From Salaquimonas sp. (GTDB taxonomy: Bacteria; Pseudomonadota; Alphaproteobacteria; Rhizobiales; Rhizobiaceae), in contig JANQQM010000033.1 in the NCBI GenBank assembly GCA_028289365.1, positions 1 through 64,000 on the forward strand: a stretch of DNA of 64,000 nucleotides. The letters are read 5' to 3'. The position numbers were made by a program, and so were the translations under genes. This document shows, piece by piece, positions 52,473-61,221 of this stretch. Below the pieces are notes generated by a model that made no database searches, was not told the DNA's origin, and saw only the letters and a list, made by a program, of their open reading frames with translations. How positions within the stretch are numbered: position 1 is the stretch's first letter; each line of letters opens with the position of its first letter.

Positions 52473-54022
52473 GAAACCTCCGTTGCCATGGCCGGGGTGT
52501 TTAGCTTCTTGTCTGGCGATGTTTCGCCTTCGGCTGAAAGAACAGCATCAAGTCGGGTATGGGTGTCATCTGCCAGTGCAGCAGCGACCGCCGATTGAAG
52601 AAGGGTAGCGGACTTTTCCCATTCACCGGATTTTGCTACCGGACGAACGATTTGGGTCATTATCCGCTCATAGGCGGATTTTCCGCGCTGTAGCGTGTCG
52701 GAATAACCCTTCAATACTCTCGGCAGTTCGGCGAGTGCCTGTGCGAATGCTGGTGAATGATCAAGGGCTTGCCTCATGAGATTTAGCCATTCCTCAATAG
52801 CTAATTGCTCGTGCTTGAAGCGATAGGAACGGCGCCTGACCCGCGCGAGTGCTGCTACACCGCGTAGCATCCAGTAGCCGATCACGCCATTTGATCGAAC
52901 GTAGATTCCGCGACCGAGAAACGGAAATCTTCCACCCTTTGTGACGCGCCTCATGATCCGTTCACCGATTGCGACCGGTAGGATATCGGCGAGCTCCTCT
53001 GCTCGAGGCTTCATGTATTCGGTGACCGAGATGATCTGGCCGGGTCTTGATTTGATTTCCCGGCGGATGCGGTCAAATCTCTCTGGCCGCGTTTTCAGAT
53101 CGGCGACGCGGGCGACATCCTCATAGGCCATCCAGAGTACCAGGCGCCGACAAGCCTCGATAACGGCATGGCTTGTGCGGGGGTCGTTCAAGTCGGCGGG
53201 TTCGTAAAGGGATTTCGCCCGATCCAGATATTCCTCGCCATAAGTCTCGTCCTGGAAGTCGATGCAGCGATCCTGCCCAAGCTGCAAGACCTTTTGTAGT
53301 TCCTGTGGCAAGTCGGTCGGGATGGAAACTCCTTCGGTTGAATGCGTGGCAGATGAAGATTCAACCTCCTCGCCTTTTTGCTCGGGCGCATTGTGCAGCG
53401 CCGTGATTGCGTCGACCGCTGCGTCAAAACCGGCCAGGCTGGCATTGTTTTTCCCACCGGACTCGAGAATGATCCGGGACTTGTCGACGCCCCACGGCAA
53501 TACGCCACTGCCTGCAAGAGCACCAAACATGGTTGCACTGACAAAGGTGCCATTGTCGATTGCGATCTTGCCCAGATCGAGCAGGAAACATTTTCGGGCC
53601 ATTTTTTCCGCCGCTCTGGACACGTTTTCCTGGGTATATCTGCCATCGCCAAGTGCCATTTTTTCGGCTGTGGCGTAGGTGCGGGCGGTCGAGCTGATCA
53701 CTGTTGTTTGCTCCGGGGAGACATATCCAGCGGCAATGACGCGGGCGGTTTCAACCAGTTCGCTGGAAAGAACGACATCGACCCTTCCTGGAATTGGGAC
53801 CAGGCCAAATACCACATCAACGTCACGCAAGGCATTGGCAATTTCAATGTAATAGCTTGTCGAGCCGGTCCTCTGTGCGACACCGGGCACCGATGTCGCC
53901 TGAACGGCATATCCTGCATTTCGCGCTGACTCCACGATCCAGTTCATGAGCACACCGCCGCCTTCGCCGCCCAGAGCGGCGAGCAGTATGCGTAATCTCG
54001 GATTTTTCTTGCTGGCGTTCAT
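52466..54022 (-). CDS. iorB: Indolepyruvate oxidoreductase subunit beta-like protein (IorB)
   Basis: The 518-residue protein has an N-terminal 2-oxoacid:acceptor oxidoreductase gamma-type domain (LLAALGGEGGGVLMNWIVESARNAGYAVQATSVPGVAQRTGSTSYYIEI) followed by a long C-terminal region, as in alphaproteobacterial IorB proteins with an extra domain (helical, about residues 240-518). It starts within the iorA stop region and pairs with it. It is longer than archaeal IorB (about 200 residues). Confidence 0.85.
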   Translation of the reverse strand: MNASKKNPRLRILLAALGGEGGGVLMNWIVESARNAGYAVQATSVPGVAQRTGSTSYYIEIANALRDVDVVFGLVPIPGRVDVVLSSELVETARVIAAGYVSPEQTTVISSTARTYATAEKMALGDGRYTQENVSRAAEKMARKCFLLDLGKIAIDNGTFVSATMFGALAGSGVLPWGVDKSRIILESGGKNNASLAGFDAAVDAITALHNAPEQKGEEVESSSATHSTEGVSIPTDLPQELQKVLQLGQDRCIDFQDETYGEEYLDRAKSLYEPADLNDPRTSHAVIEACRRLVLWMAYEDVARVADLKTRPERFDRIRREIKSRPGQIISVTEYMKPRAEELADILPVAIGERIMRRVTKGGRFPFLGRGIYVRSNGVIGYWMLRGVAALARVRRRSYRFKHEQLAIEEWLNLMRQALDHSPAFAQALAELPRVLKGYSDTLQRGKSAYERIMTQIVRPVAKSGEWEKSATLLQSAVAAALADDTHTRLDAVLSAEGETSPDKKLNTPAMATEVSC

Positions 54023-56217
54023 GCGGTTTTCAATCCTGTTACGTAGCCGCGCAGGCTAGCTTTAAGACGATCCCACCATGTCGGATTGGAAATGATGTCG
54101 GCACGCCAAAATGACGGGCAGAGCGTCGCTGCATGGGCGACTTCGCCGCACAGACCGCAACCAACGCATCCATTGGTTACATGTGCCACCGGGTCGGTTT
54201 TGAGGGGATCAGAGGATGACTTCACGGTGAGGGTCGGGCAGCCGGACAAACGGATACAGGAATGATCGCCGGTACAGGTGTCCTCATCAATTCCAAATCG
54301 TGTCCGGATGACCCGTTCGCCTCGTGCTAGTGCTTTAGACCGGATTGGCTTGATCCGGCGTTGCCGTTCCAATTGGCATTCACCCTCTGCGACGATGACC
54401 TTCAAGCCATCAAATTTTGTCCTGAATGCCTCCAGTAAGGTATCGCGCATTTGCGATACCTTGTAGGTATGAACCGTCCTTTGCCACTTTACTCCGACAC
54501 CCTTGAGTGCCTTTTCTATCGTTGTTTCGTCCTGGGTAGCGCTTTTCTCAGCAGAGGCGAGTTTAATCTGTGTGTTTGGCGAGGAAATCACCTCCTGGGT
54601 ACCCGTTGCAGAGGTGTAGCCGTTCTTCATGATTACGAGGATGCCGTCTCCGCCATTCATCAGCCTGGAGGTAACGCCGGACAACAAACCATTATGCCAG
54701 AAGCCGCCATCTCCCATGACGGCAACCGGTCGCTTTTCCTGGAAACTTGCGACCGACGCATTGGATGCCAGACTCATGCCGTAGCCCAGTATCGAATTGC
54801 CGAAATTGAACGGCGCAAAGGTTGCAAAGGAATGACATCCGATATCTGCAGAGTAATGGAAACTGCCTACTTCCCTTTCGGCGAGTTTAAGGGCTGTAAA
54901 GAATGGCCGCTCGGGACAACCGGTACAAAAGTTTGGCGGGCGTGGCGGTACCGGTTCTGAGAGAAGTTCGCTGGCCTGTTTGCGAAGGCTGTCGACTTCA
55001 TCTGCAAATTCATCGTCTTTGAGCGAATTACCGATCTTGGGGAGGTGTTCGCGGAGAAATTTCCCGACGCCTGCAATCAGGACCTCGGAAGTATATTCAC
55101 CGGCCATGGGCAGGCAGTCCTTGCCTGCCAGTTTCGTACTTACTTCGGCTCTCCGTAGCAGTGTACTGATCTCATTTTCAATGTATTCGGGTTGTCCCTC
55201 TTCGATTACCAGGACAGCCTTCTTGTCGCTTGCGAATTCGACAAGTTCGTCTGGTACCAGCGGGTAAACGACATTAAGTGCCAGGATCGGCAGCTCACAC
55301 TTTCCATCAGTGCCGACCAGCCCGAGTTCAGCCAGCGCCAGCATGAGGGAACTGTACAAGCCACCCTGAACAATCAGTCCAACGTCAGATTGCGTCCCCT
55401 CGAACAATTCATTGAGTTTTTCGGCTTGGATGAAATCCCGTGCCGTCTGCATGCGCTCACTGCTTTTCAGGCGTTCCTGATTGAAGGTAACCGGCGGGTG
55501 TGCCAGCTGATCGTAATTATGTGGAGCCGGTTCGGCCAGGCGCCTGGTAGTTGAAACATCGGCTGCAATATTGTCCTTTGCTTCGAACGAACCTTGTACG
55601 TGGCAAGCACGGATGCGCAGTTCCAGCATTACCGGGGTGTTGGATGTTTCTGACAGTTCGAAGGATTTTTCCACACAATTCACGATGCTTGGAAGGTTGG
55701 GCCTGGGATCCACGAGCCACATTGTCGATTTCATCGCAAAGGCATGGGTTCGTTCCTGGATGACGGAAGAGCCCTCACCATAGTCTTCGCCGACGATAAT
55801 CAGGGCGCCACCCATGACGCCGGGAGAAGCAAGATTGGACAGCGCATCGGCCGCAACATTGGTGCCGACGATCGATTTCCAGGTGACGGCACCGCGAACC
55901 GGATACATGATCGAAGCGCCCAGCATTGCCGCAGCAGATGCCTCATTGGTACAGGGTTCGACGTGAACGCCAAGTTCGGACATTTCCGGCGTTGCCTGGA
56001 CCATGACGTCGATTAAATGGGAGACCGGCGCGCCCTGGTAGCCACCGATATAGGAGACGCCAGACTGAAGCAGGGCCTTGGTGACGGCAAGAATACCCTC
56101 GCCGTGAAATGTTTCTCCATCGCCGAGACGTAATTTTTCGATCTCTTTGGAAAATGAGACTTCCAAGCGTTGGGCTCCAGCGCGCTTGTTCGAATTGGAT
56201 TGCCGCAAGCATCTCAT
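54019..56217 (-). CDS. iorA: Indolepyruvate oxidoreductase subunit alpha-like protein (IorA)
   Basis: The 732-residue TPP enzyme has an N-terminal pyrimidine-binding domain (GGYQGAPVSHLIDVM), the TPP motif GDGGFWHNGLLSG...NGYTSATGTQEV, CTGCPERPFF and a C-terminal [4Fe-4S] module (CTGDHSCIRLSGCPTL and CVGCGLCGE). It oxidatively decarboxylates arylpyruvates to arylacetyl-CoA in known members. Overlap with iorB is 4 bp. It is the promoter-proximal gene, divergent from a LysR regulator. Confidence 0.9.
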   Translation of the reverse strand: MRCLRQSNSNKRAGAQRLEVSFSKEIEKLRLGDGETFHGEGILAVTKALLQSGVSYIGGYQGAPVSHLIDVMVQATPEMSELGVHVEPCTNEASAAAMLGASIMYPVRGAVTWKSIVGTNVAADALSNLASPGVMGGALIIVGEDYGEGSSVIQERTHAFAMKSTMWLVDPRPNLPSIVNCVEKSFELSETSNTPVMLELRIRACHVQGSFEAKDNIAADVSTTRRLAEPAPHNYDQLAHPPVTFNQERLKSSERMQTARDFIQAEKLNELFEGTQSDVGLIVQGGLYSSLMLALAELGLVGTDGKCELPILALNVVYPLVPDELVEFASDKKAVLVIEEGQPEYIENEISTLLRRAEVSTKLAGKDCLPMAGEYTSEVLIAGVGKFLREHLPKIGNSLKDDEFADEVDSLRKQASELLSEPVPPRPPNFCTGCPERPFFTALKLAEREVGSFHYSADIGCHSFATFAPFNFGNSILGYGMSLASNASVASFQEKRPVAVMGDGGFWHNGLLSGVTSRLMNGGDGILVIMKNGYTSATGTQEVISSPNTQIKLASAEKSATQDETTIEKALKGVGVKWQRTVHTYKVSQMRDTLLEAFRTKFDGLKVIVAEGECQLERQRRIKPIRSKALARGERVIRTRFGIDEDTCTGDHSCIRLSGCPTLTVKSSSDPLKTDPVAHVTNGCVGCGLCGEVAHAATLCPSFWRADIISNPTWWDRLKASLRGYVTGLKTA

Positions 56218-56262
56218 CTGGGTAAACTAAAGTCCAAATGATAATAAGAATGCTGTACATTC

Positions 56263-57195
56263 ATGAAATCAATAAACGTAAAAACCCTGGATCTGAATTT
56301 GCTCCGACTGCTTGTCGTCATGGGTGAGGTCGGGTCCGTTTCGCAAGCCAGTGCCCGATTGGGGCTTAGTCAGCCGGCGACCAGCAATGCGCTTGCCAGG
56401 CTTCGTGCGGCCCTGGACGATCCGCTCTTTGTCAGGACACGGGATGGTATGGTCCCGACTTCATTTGCCGAAACCATCTTGCCGATCATCGACAGCCATC
56501 TGACAGGCATTGCCGGAGTGCTGGATAATGGCCATAGATTTGATCCCGAACAGAGCAATAAGGTCTTTCGGCTGTCCTTGTCGGGGCTAGGAGAGACATT
56601 GCTCCTGCCAAAACTGGCAATCAGGATAATGAGATTGGCCCCGAGCATCAGGATACGCAACATATCCGTTCCCTTTGCCAGGCTTGCGGAAACCCTAGAG
56701 GCAGGAGAAACCGAACTGGCGCTCGGAATGATCGATATCACCGAGCGGGGGTTTCGTTCACAGACCCTGTTCACCGAGACATATGTCGCCATTGCGGGGT
56801 CCGGCCTGAAGCAGAAACCGGCCAGTATTGCCGAATTGCGCAACAAAAAAATTCTGGTTTCGGCGCCTGCTGCAACCTATGCGATGGACATTGACGAGAC
56901 GATTTCGCGCAATCAGCTTTCAGAAAATGTCGTCTTGCGGCTCGCTCATTTTGGCGCCTTTCCGCAATTGCTGAATGAACTTGATCTTGTCGCAATCGTT
57001 CCTGCACAGTTCGGTACCGAAATGGAAGCATTGGGACATGCCCAGATTCTGGATATTACATTTTCGGACCAGCCATCTGAAATCAAAATGGTCTGGCATC
57101 AAAGAACCGAAGATGATCCTGCCTGCGTCTGGCTAAGGGAACATGTGGCCGATCTGTACTCCGTCACGGTTGCAAAATCAGAGGCATCTGATTGA
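56263..57195 (+). CDS. LysR-family transcriptional regulator
   Basis: The 310-residue protein has the N-terminal helix-turn-helix (LDLNLLRLLVVMGEVGSVSQASARLGLSQPATSNALARLRAALDDPLFVRTRDGM), typical of the NodD/NahR-like LysR subgroup. It is divergent from iorA with only 45 bp between, so it probably controls the iorAB-thioesterase-TRAP unit. Confidence 0.9.
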   Translation: MKSINVKTLDLNLLRLLVVMGEVGSVSQASARLGLSQPATSNALARLRAALDDPLFVRTRDGMVPTSFAETILPIIDSHLTGIAGVLDNGHRFDPEQSNKVFRLSLSGLGETLLLPKLAIRIMRLAPSIRIRNISVPFARLAETLEAGETELALGMIDITERGFRSQTLFTETYVAIAGSGLKQKPASIAELRNKKILVSAPAATYAMDIDETISRNQLSENVVLRLAHFGAFPQLLNELDLVAIVPAQFGTEMEALGHAQILDITFSDQPSEIKMVWHQRTEDDPACVWLREHVADLYSVTVAKSEASD

Positions 57196-57282
57196 TCATC
57201 GATTTAAGTCAGGGATCAGGCGTGCTAATTTCATACCTGGTGACAAGAACCATCGGTCCAGAAAAGTCGGGGAGACCTTCAT

Positions 57283-58233
57283 ATGGCCAAGGCATTTGCC
57301 TCTCAGGGAGACATGGGTGAGAAACAAGTCAGTTTCACAGAAATTGGCAGCGGGCTCTGGGCGTATACGGCAGAGGGCGATCCCAATTCCGGTGTGATCA
57401 TTGGCGATGACAGCGTGATGATTATCGAGGCCCAGGCGACTCCGCGCCTGGCCAACAAGGTGATTGAAAAAGTCCGCGAAGTTACCGACAAGCCGATCAG
57501 CCATGTCGTCTTGACCCATTATCACGCAGTTCGCGTTCTGGGAGCATCTGCCTATGGTGCGCAGCAGATCATCATGTCGGACAAGGCCAGATCGATGGTC
57601 GTCGAGCGTGGCCAAGAGGACTGGGATAGTGAATTCCAGCGATTTCCGCGCCTGTTCGAGGGGTATGAAAGCATACCCGGGCTGACATGGCCGACAACGA
57701 CGTTTACAGACTCCATGACGGTCTATCTGGGCAACCGCAAAATCGTCATCAAACAAATCGGCCGTGCCCATACCGCAGGAGACAGCATCATATGGGTGCC
57801 GGATGAGCAGGTGATGTTTTCAGGCGATATCGTCGAATACCATTCGGCCTGTTATTGCGGTGACGGGCATTTCAATGATTGGGGCGGGACGCTGGACAAC
57901 ATCAAGGCTTACAACCCAAAATCGATTGCGCCTGGACGTGGGGACGCTCTTGTGGGCACAGAAATGGTTGAAGCGGCATTGGAATCAACGCGCGATTTTG
58001 TCGACAGCACGTACAAGCCTGCGGCACAGGTCGCCGCGAGAGGCGGATCGCTTAAGGATGCCTGGGATGCGGTGCGGGATGCCTGTGATCCTAAATTCAG
58101 CGATTTCGCGATATACGAACACTGCCTGCCATTCAATGTGGCTCGGGCCTATGACGAGGCGCGCGGAATCGATACGCCGCGGATCTGGACCGCTCAGCGG
58201 GACCTGGAAATGTGGGAGGCCCTGCAGGGCTAG
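57283..58233 (+). CDS. Metallo-beta-lactamase-fold protein with degenerate metal motif
   Basis: The 316-residue protein has an MBL fold (GVIIGDDSVMIIEAQATPRLANKVIEKVREVTDKPISHVVLTHYHAVRVLG). The canonical HxHxDH is H79-Y-H81-A-V83-R84, so Asp and third His are replaced. Later metal-type residues (IGRAHTAGDSIIW, FSGDIVEYHSACY) are present. It lies just before the flavin hydroxylase gene (11-bp gap) and is probably co-transcribed. It may be a hydrolase with altered metal use; the activity is unknown. Confidence 0.75.
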   Translation: MAKAFASQGDMGEKQVSFTEIGSGLWAYTAEGDPNSGVIIGDDSVMIIEAQATPRLANKVIEKVREVTDKPISHVVLTHYHAVRVLGASAYGAQQIIMSDKARSMVVERGQEDWDSEFQRFPRLFEGYESIPGLTWPTTTFTDSMTVYLGNRKIVIKQIGRAHTAGDSIIWVPDEQVMFSGDIVEYHSACYCGDGHFNDWGGTLDNIKAYNPKSIAPGRGDALVGTEMVEAALESTRDFVDSTYKPAAQVAARGGSLKDAWDAVRDACDPKFSDFAIYEHCLPFNVARAYDEARGIDTPRIWTAQRDLEMWEALQG

Positions 58234-58244
58234 AGGAGTTACCC

Positions 58245-59876
58245 ATGAATACAGCCCTGCACGACCGCTACAGCCTTGCCTTCAAACTATACCCATATCA
58301 GCGATCGCCCGATCAGAATGCCGCAAGTCCCGTTCGTCACCCGGTGGTGGTCATGGGCGGCGGTCCGATCGGGGTCGCGACCGCCCTGGATCTGGGCTTG
58401 CAAGGCATTCCGGTAATTGTCCTCGATGACCATGAAGGCATTGGCATGGGCAGCCGCGCCATCTGTTTTTCAAAGAGATGCCTGGAAATTTCCGACCGGT
58501 ATGGTTGCGGTGAACCCATGCTGGATAAAGGGGTGGTCTGGAATCTGGGAAAGGTTTTTCACGAGGATAGAAAAGTCTTCGAATTCAACCTGTTGCCGGA
58601 AGAAGGGCATAAATACCCAGCATTCATCAATCTACAGCAGCCCTATTTCGAGAAGTTTCTGGTCGATCGCGTTCGGCAGGCGCAAAAGGATGGCGCGCCG
58701 ATAGAACTGCGTGGGAAGAACCGTGTGGATTCGGTGCAAGTCCATGACGATCATGTCGAACTTGAGGTTACGACCCCGGAAGGGACTTATCAATTGGAAG
58801 CTGACTGGTTGATCGGTTGCGACGGTGCCGGATCCCCCTTGCGAAAAATGTTGAAGCTCGATTTTGAAGGCAGGGTGTTCCAGGACAGTTTCCTGATTGC
58901 CGACATCAAGATGAAGGCGGATTTTCCCACCGAACGCTGGTTCTGGTTTGAACCCTCGCACAAGTCAGGTGACTCAACCTTGTTGCACAAGCAGCCTGAC
59001 GGCGTGTGGAGAATAGACTTTCAAATCGGCTGGAATGTCGACCGTGAAGAGGAGATGAAGGAAGACAATATCCGTGCTCGGCTCGACGCGATGCTGGGAC
59101 CTGAAGTTGAGTACGACATTGTTTGGACGTCCATCTACACGTTCCAGTGCCGACGCATGGAAAAGTTCCGCCATGGCCGAGTCATTTTTGCCGGCGATGC
59201 AGCGCATCAGGTTTCACCCTTTGGCGCACGCGGGGCAAATTCCGGCATGCAGGATGTCGACAATCTCGGCTGGAAGTTGGGACTGGTCATCGACGGCAAG
59301 GCGCCGGAACACCTTCTCGACAGCTATGATGAAGAGAGAGTGCATGGCGCGGATGAAAACATTCTAAACTCGACGAGGGCAACAGACTTCATCACGCCGA
59401 AATCAAAGATCAGTCACACCTTCCGCAATGCTGTACTGGACCTTGCTGAACATCACGAGTTTGCCCGGCCGCTGGTGAATTCGGGAAGGCTTTCGGTGCC
59501 GTGCACCTATGATGACCTTTCCCTAAATGGCCCCGATGAGCTGGCAGGAGGGCCGGCGCGAACACGGACTGGAAGCGCCTGTCCGGATGCTCCGCTTGGC
59601 GACGGTTTTCTGCTCTCCAGGCTCGGCAATGATTTTGTCCTGCTGACGATCGACGCTAAGGCGCCGGAAGAGCTCGAAGAGCATGGCGTTGCGATACGCC
59701 GCGTTGCTGTTTCAGCTTCTGATGACAAGACAGGAATGCTTGCCGAGCGTTATCTTGGTGAATCAGGTTCCGCTGTCTACCTGATCCGGCCCGACCAGCA
59801 TGTGGCAGCTCGATGGAATAAATTCGACGAAGCGGCGGTTCGTGCTGCCCTTCGAACAGCCTGTGCGATGGAGTGA
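58245..59876 (+). CDS. FAD-dependent aromatic hydroxylase (MhpA/PheA-like)
   Basis: The 543-residue flavoprotein has VVVMGGGPIGVATALDLGLQGIPVIVLDDHEGIG (dinucleotide fold), WLIGCDGAGSPLRKML and the second FAD motif GRVIFAGDAAHQVSPFGARGANSGMQDVDNLGWKL, all typical of 3-(3-hydroxyphenyl)propionate hydroxylase-like phenol monooxygenases. It starts at ATG 58245 with GAGGAG. The regiochemistry and substrate are open. It is followed by DUF2783 at 3 bp. Confidence 0.88.
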   Translation: MNTALHDRYSLAFKLYPYQRSPDQNAASPVRHPVVVMGGGPIGVATALDLGLQGIPVIVLDDHEGIGMGSRAICFSKRCLEISDRYGCGEPMLDKGVVWNLGKVFHEDRKVFEFNLLPEEGHKYPAFINLQQPYFEKFLVDRVRQAQKDGAPIELRGKNRVDSVQVHDDHVELEVTTPEGTYQLEADWLIGCDGAGSPLRKMLKLDFEGRVFQDSFLIADIKMKADFPTERWFWFEPSHKSGDSTLLHKQPDGVWRIDFQIGWNVDREEEMKEDNIRARLDAMLGPEVEYDIVWTSIYTFQCRRMEKFRHGRVIFAGDAAHQVSPFGARGANSGMQDVDNLGWKLGLVIDGKAPEHLLDSYDEERVHGADENILNSTRATDFITPKSKISHTFRNAVLDLAEHHEFARPLVNSGRLSVPCTYDDLSLNGPDELAGGPARTRTGSACPDAPLGDGFLLSRLGNDFVLLTIDAKAPEELEEHGVAIRRVAVSASDDKTGMLAERYLGESGSAVYLIRPDQHVAARWNKFDEAAVRAALRTACAME

Positions 59877-59879
59877 AAC

Positions 59880-60104
59880 ATGGGTGATCTGAACACAAAT
59901 CCGAATGTTCCTGATCCGGATGGATTTTATGCGGAACTGATCGATGCCCATGAGGGGTTATCAGATGATGAAAGTGCTGCTCTCAATGCACGACTTGTAC
60001 TTCTGCTGGCTAATCACGTCGGCGATCGCGAGGCCTTGCGTCAGGCGATAAACCACGCCTCACATGCGATTGTTGCCCGCGAGGCGGCTGAATTTAAAAT
60101 GTAG
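59880..60104 (+). CDS. DUF2783 protein
   Basis: The 74-residue protein (FYAELIDAHEGLSDDESAALNARLVLLLANHVGDREALRQAINHA) is the small DUF2783 protein that typically follows flavin hydroxylases of this type. It starts 3 bp after the hydroxylase stop. Its function is unknown; an accessory to the hydroxylase is suggested by the gene order. Confidence 0.85.
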   Translation: MGDLNTNPNVPDPDGFYAELIDAHEGLSDDESAALNARLVLLLANHVGDREALRQAINHASHAIVAREAAEFKM

Positions 60105-60204
60105 ATATTTTTAGAATATTTCAAAATTATCGATTTTTTATTGCGTTTCGGCGTCTTCCCCACTAACCTTGGGCGATGATTTCTATCGACCCAGGGAGGA
60201 AACC

Positions 60205-61152
60205 ATGTTGGTTCTAAATAAGGTTCGAAGTGCGGGCATCGCCGTCGTTGCGGTTGTGTTCGGAATATTGAGCAGTGTAATGGCTGCCAATGCGACAGAA
60301 TTGAGAATGGGAACAGCAAGTCAGGGCGGTGCGTTCTATCCGGTCGGACAGGCGATATCCTCGCTTGTCGGCAAATATGCCGATGGTCTGACCATGGTGC
60401 CTATCGTGACGCAGGGATCGGTCGAAAACCCGCGCCTGGTCAACAAGGGCGAGGTTGATGTCGGTATCACCAACAACAACCTTTCGGTACTCGCCAACAA
60501 GGGCGTCGGTCCTTACAAGAAAAGCGGCGCGATGAACCTTCGTTCGCTCGGTTCGCTACATTTCAGCATCCTGCACATGATGACGCTGGACGGTTCCCCG
60601 ATCAACAGCATTGCAGATCTGAAGGGCAAGCGGGTTGCGGTCGGCCCGGCTGGTGGTGGAACCATACCGTTTCTCAACCAGGTTCTCAGCCTTGAAGGAA
60701 TGAGCATTGACGACATTACGCCTAGCTTCCTGTCCTATTCGGATGGCTTCAGCCAGTTGGCGGACGGGAATGTCGATGCAGCCTTTGCGCTGAGCGGTTA
60801 TCCCGCTGGTGCCGTGATGCAGGCGCAAGCCAACAAGAAGCTCAAGTTCATTCCGCTTTCGGATGATCAGATGACAGCGGCGCTCGACAAGTACAAGAAT
60901 TACAACAAGGTTGTCGTGCCGAAGGATGTCTACAATACGGATAGCGACGGCGCTGTGCTTGGTGTCAACAATATGCTGATTGTCGATGCCGGCATGGACG
61001 ACAAGACCGCCTATGAAATCACCAAGGCCATCTATGACAATATGGACGAGTTCAGGGCAGAAAATGCGCTCGCCAACCAGATTGAGCCGGAAAGATCGTT
61101 AAGCCTGAAAATTCCGCTTCATCCGGGCGCGGAGCAGTATTTCAAAAAGTAA
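60205..61152 (+). CDS. TAXI family TRAP substrate-binding protein
   Basis: The 315-residue exported protein (signal VRSAGIAVVAVVFGILSSVMAANATE) has LRMGTASQGGAFYPVGQAISSLV, the TAXI family start, and ITNNNLSVLANKG. TAXI proteins pair with fused TRAP permeases and bind organic acids or amino acids. GGGAGG precedes the ATG. It is in the aromatic hydroxylase cluster, so an aromatic acid is a reasonable ligand guess. Confidence 0.9.
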   Translation: MLVLNKVRSAGIAVVAVVFGILSSVMAANATELRMGTASQGGAFYPVGQAISSLVGKYADGLTMVPIVTQGSVENPRLVNKGEVDVGITNNNLSVLANKGVGPYKKSGAMNLRSLGSLHFSILHMMTLDGSPINSIADLKGKRVAVGPAGGGTIPFLNQVLSLEGMSIDDITPSFLSYSDGFSQLADGNVDAAFALSGYPAGAVMQAQANKKLKFIPLSDDQMTAALDKYKNYNKVVVPKDVYNTDSDGAVLGVNNMLIVDAGMDDKTAYEITKAIYDNMDEFRAENALANQIEPERSLSLKIPLHPGAEQYFKK

Positions 61153-61176
61153 GGCGTTATTTTCCATTCAAACCAA

Positions 61177-61212
61177 GAGATGTCAGGGAGGTATTCCAAT
61201 CCCTGACATCTC
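61177..61212 (+). other. Hairpin between TAXI binding protein and permease genes
   Basis: GAGATGTCAGGGA (61177-61189) and TCCCTGACATCTC (61200-61212) form a perfect 13-bp stem with a 10-nt loop. There is no T-run. It lies directly before the permease gene. The strongest AGGGAGG in the region is in its left arm and loop, 31 nt or more from the start, so translation of the permease may be low. Confidence 0.75.
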
Positions 61213-61221
61213 GGATTGCTC

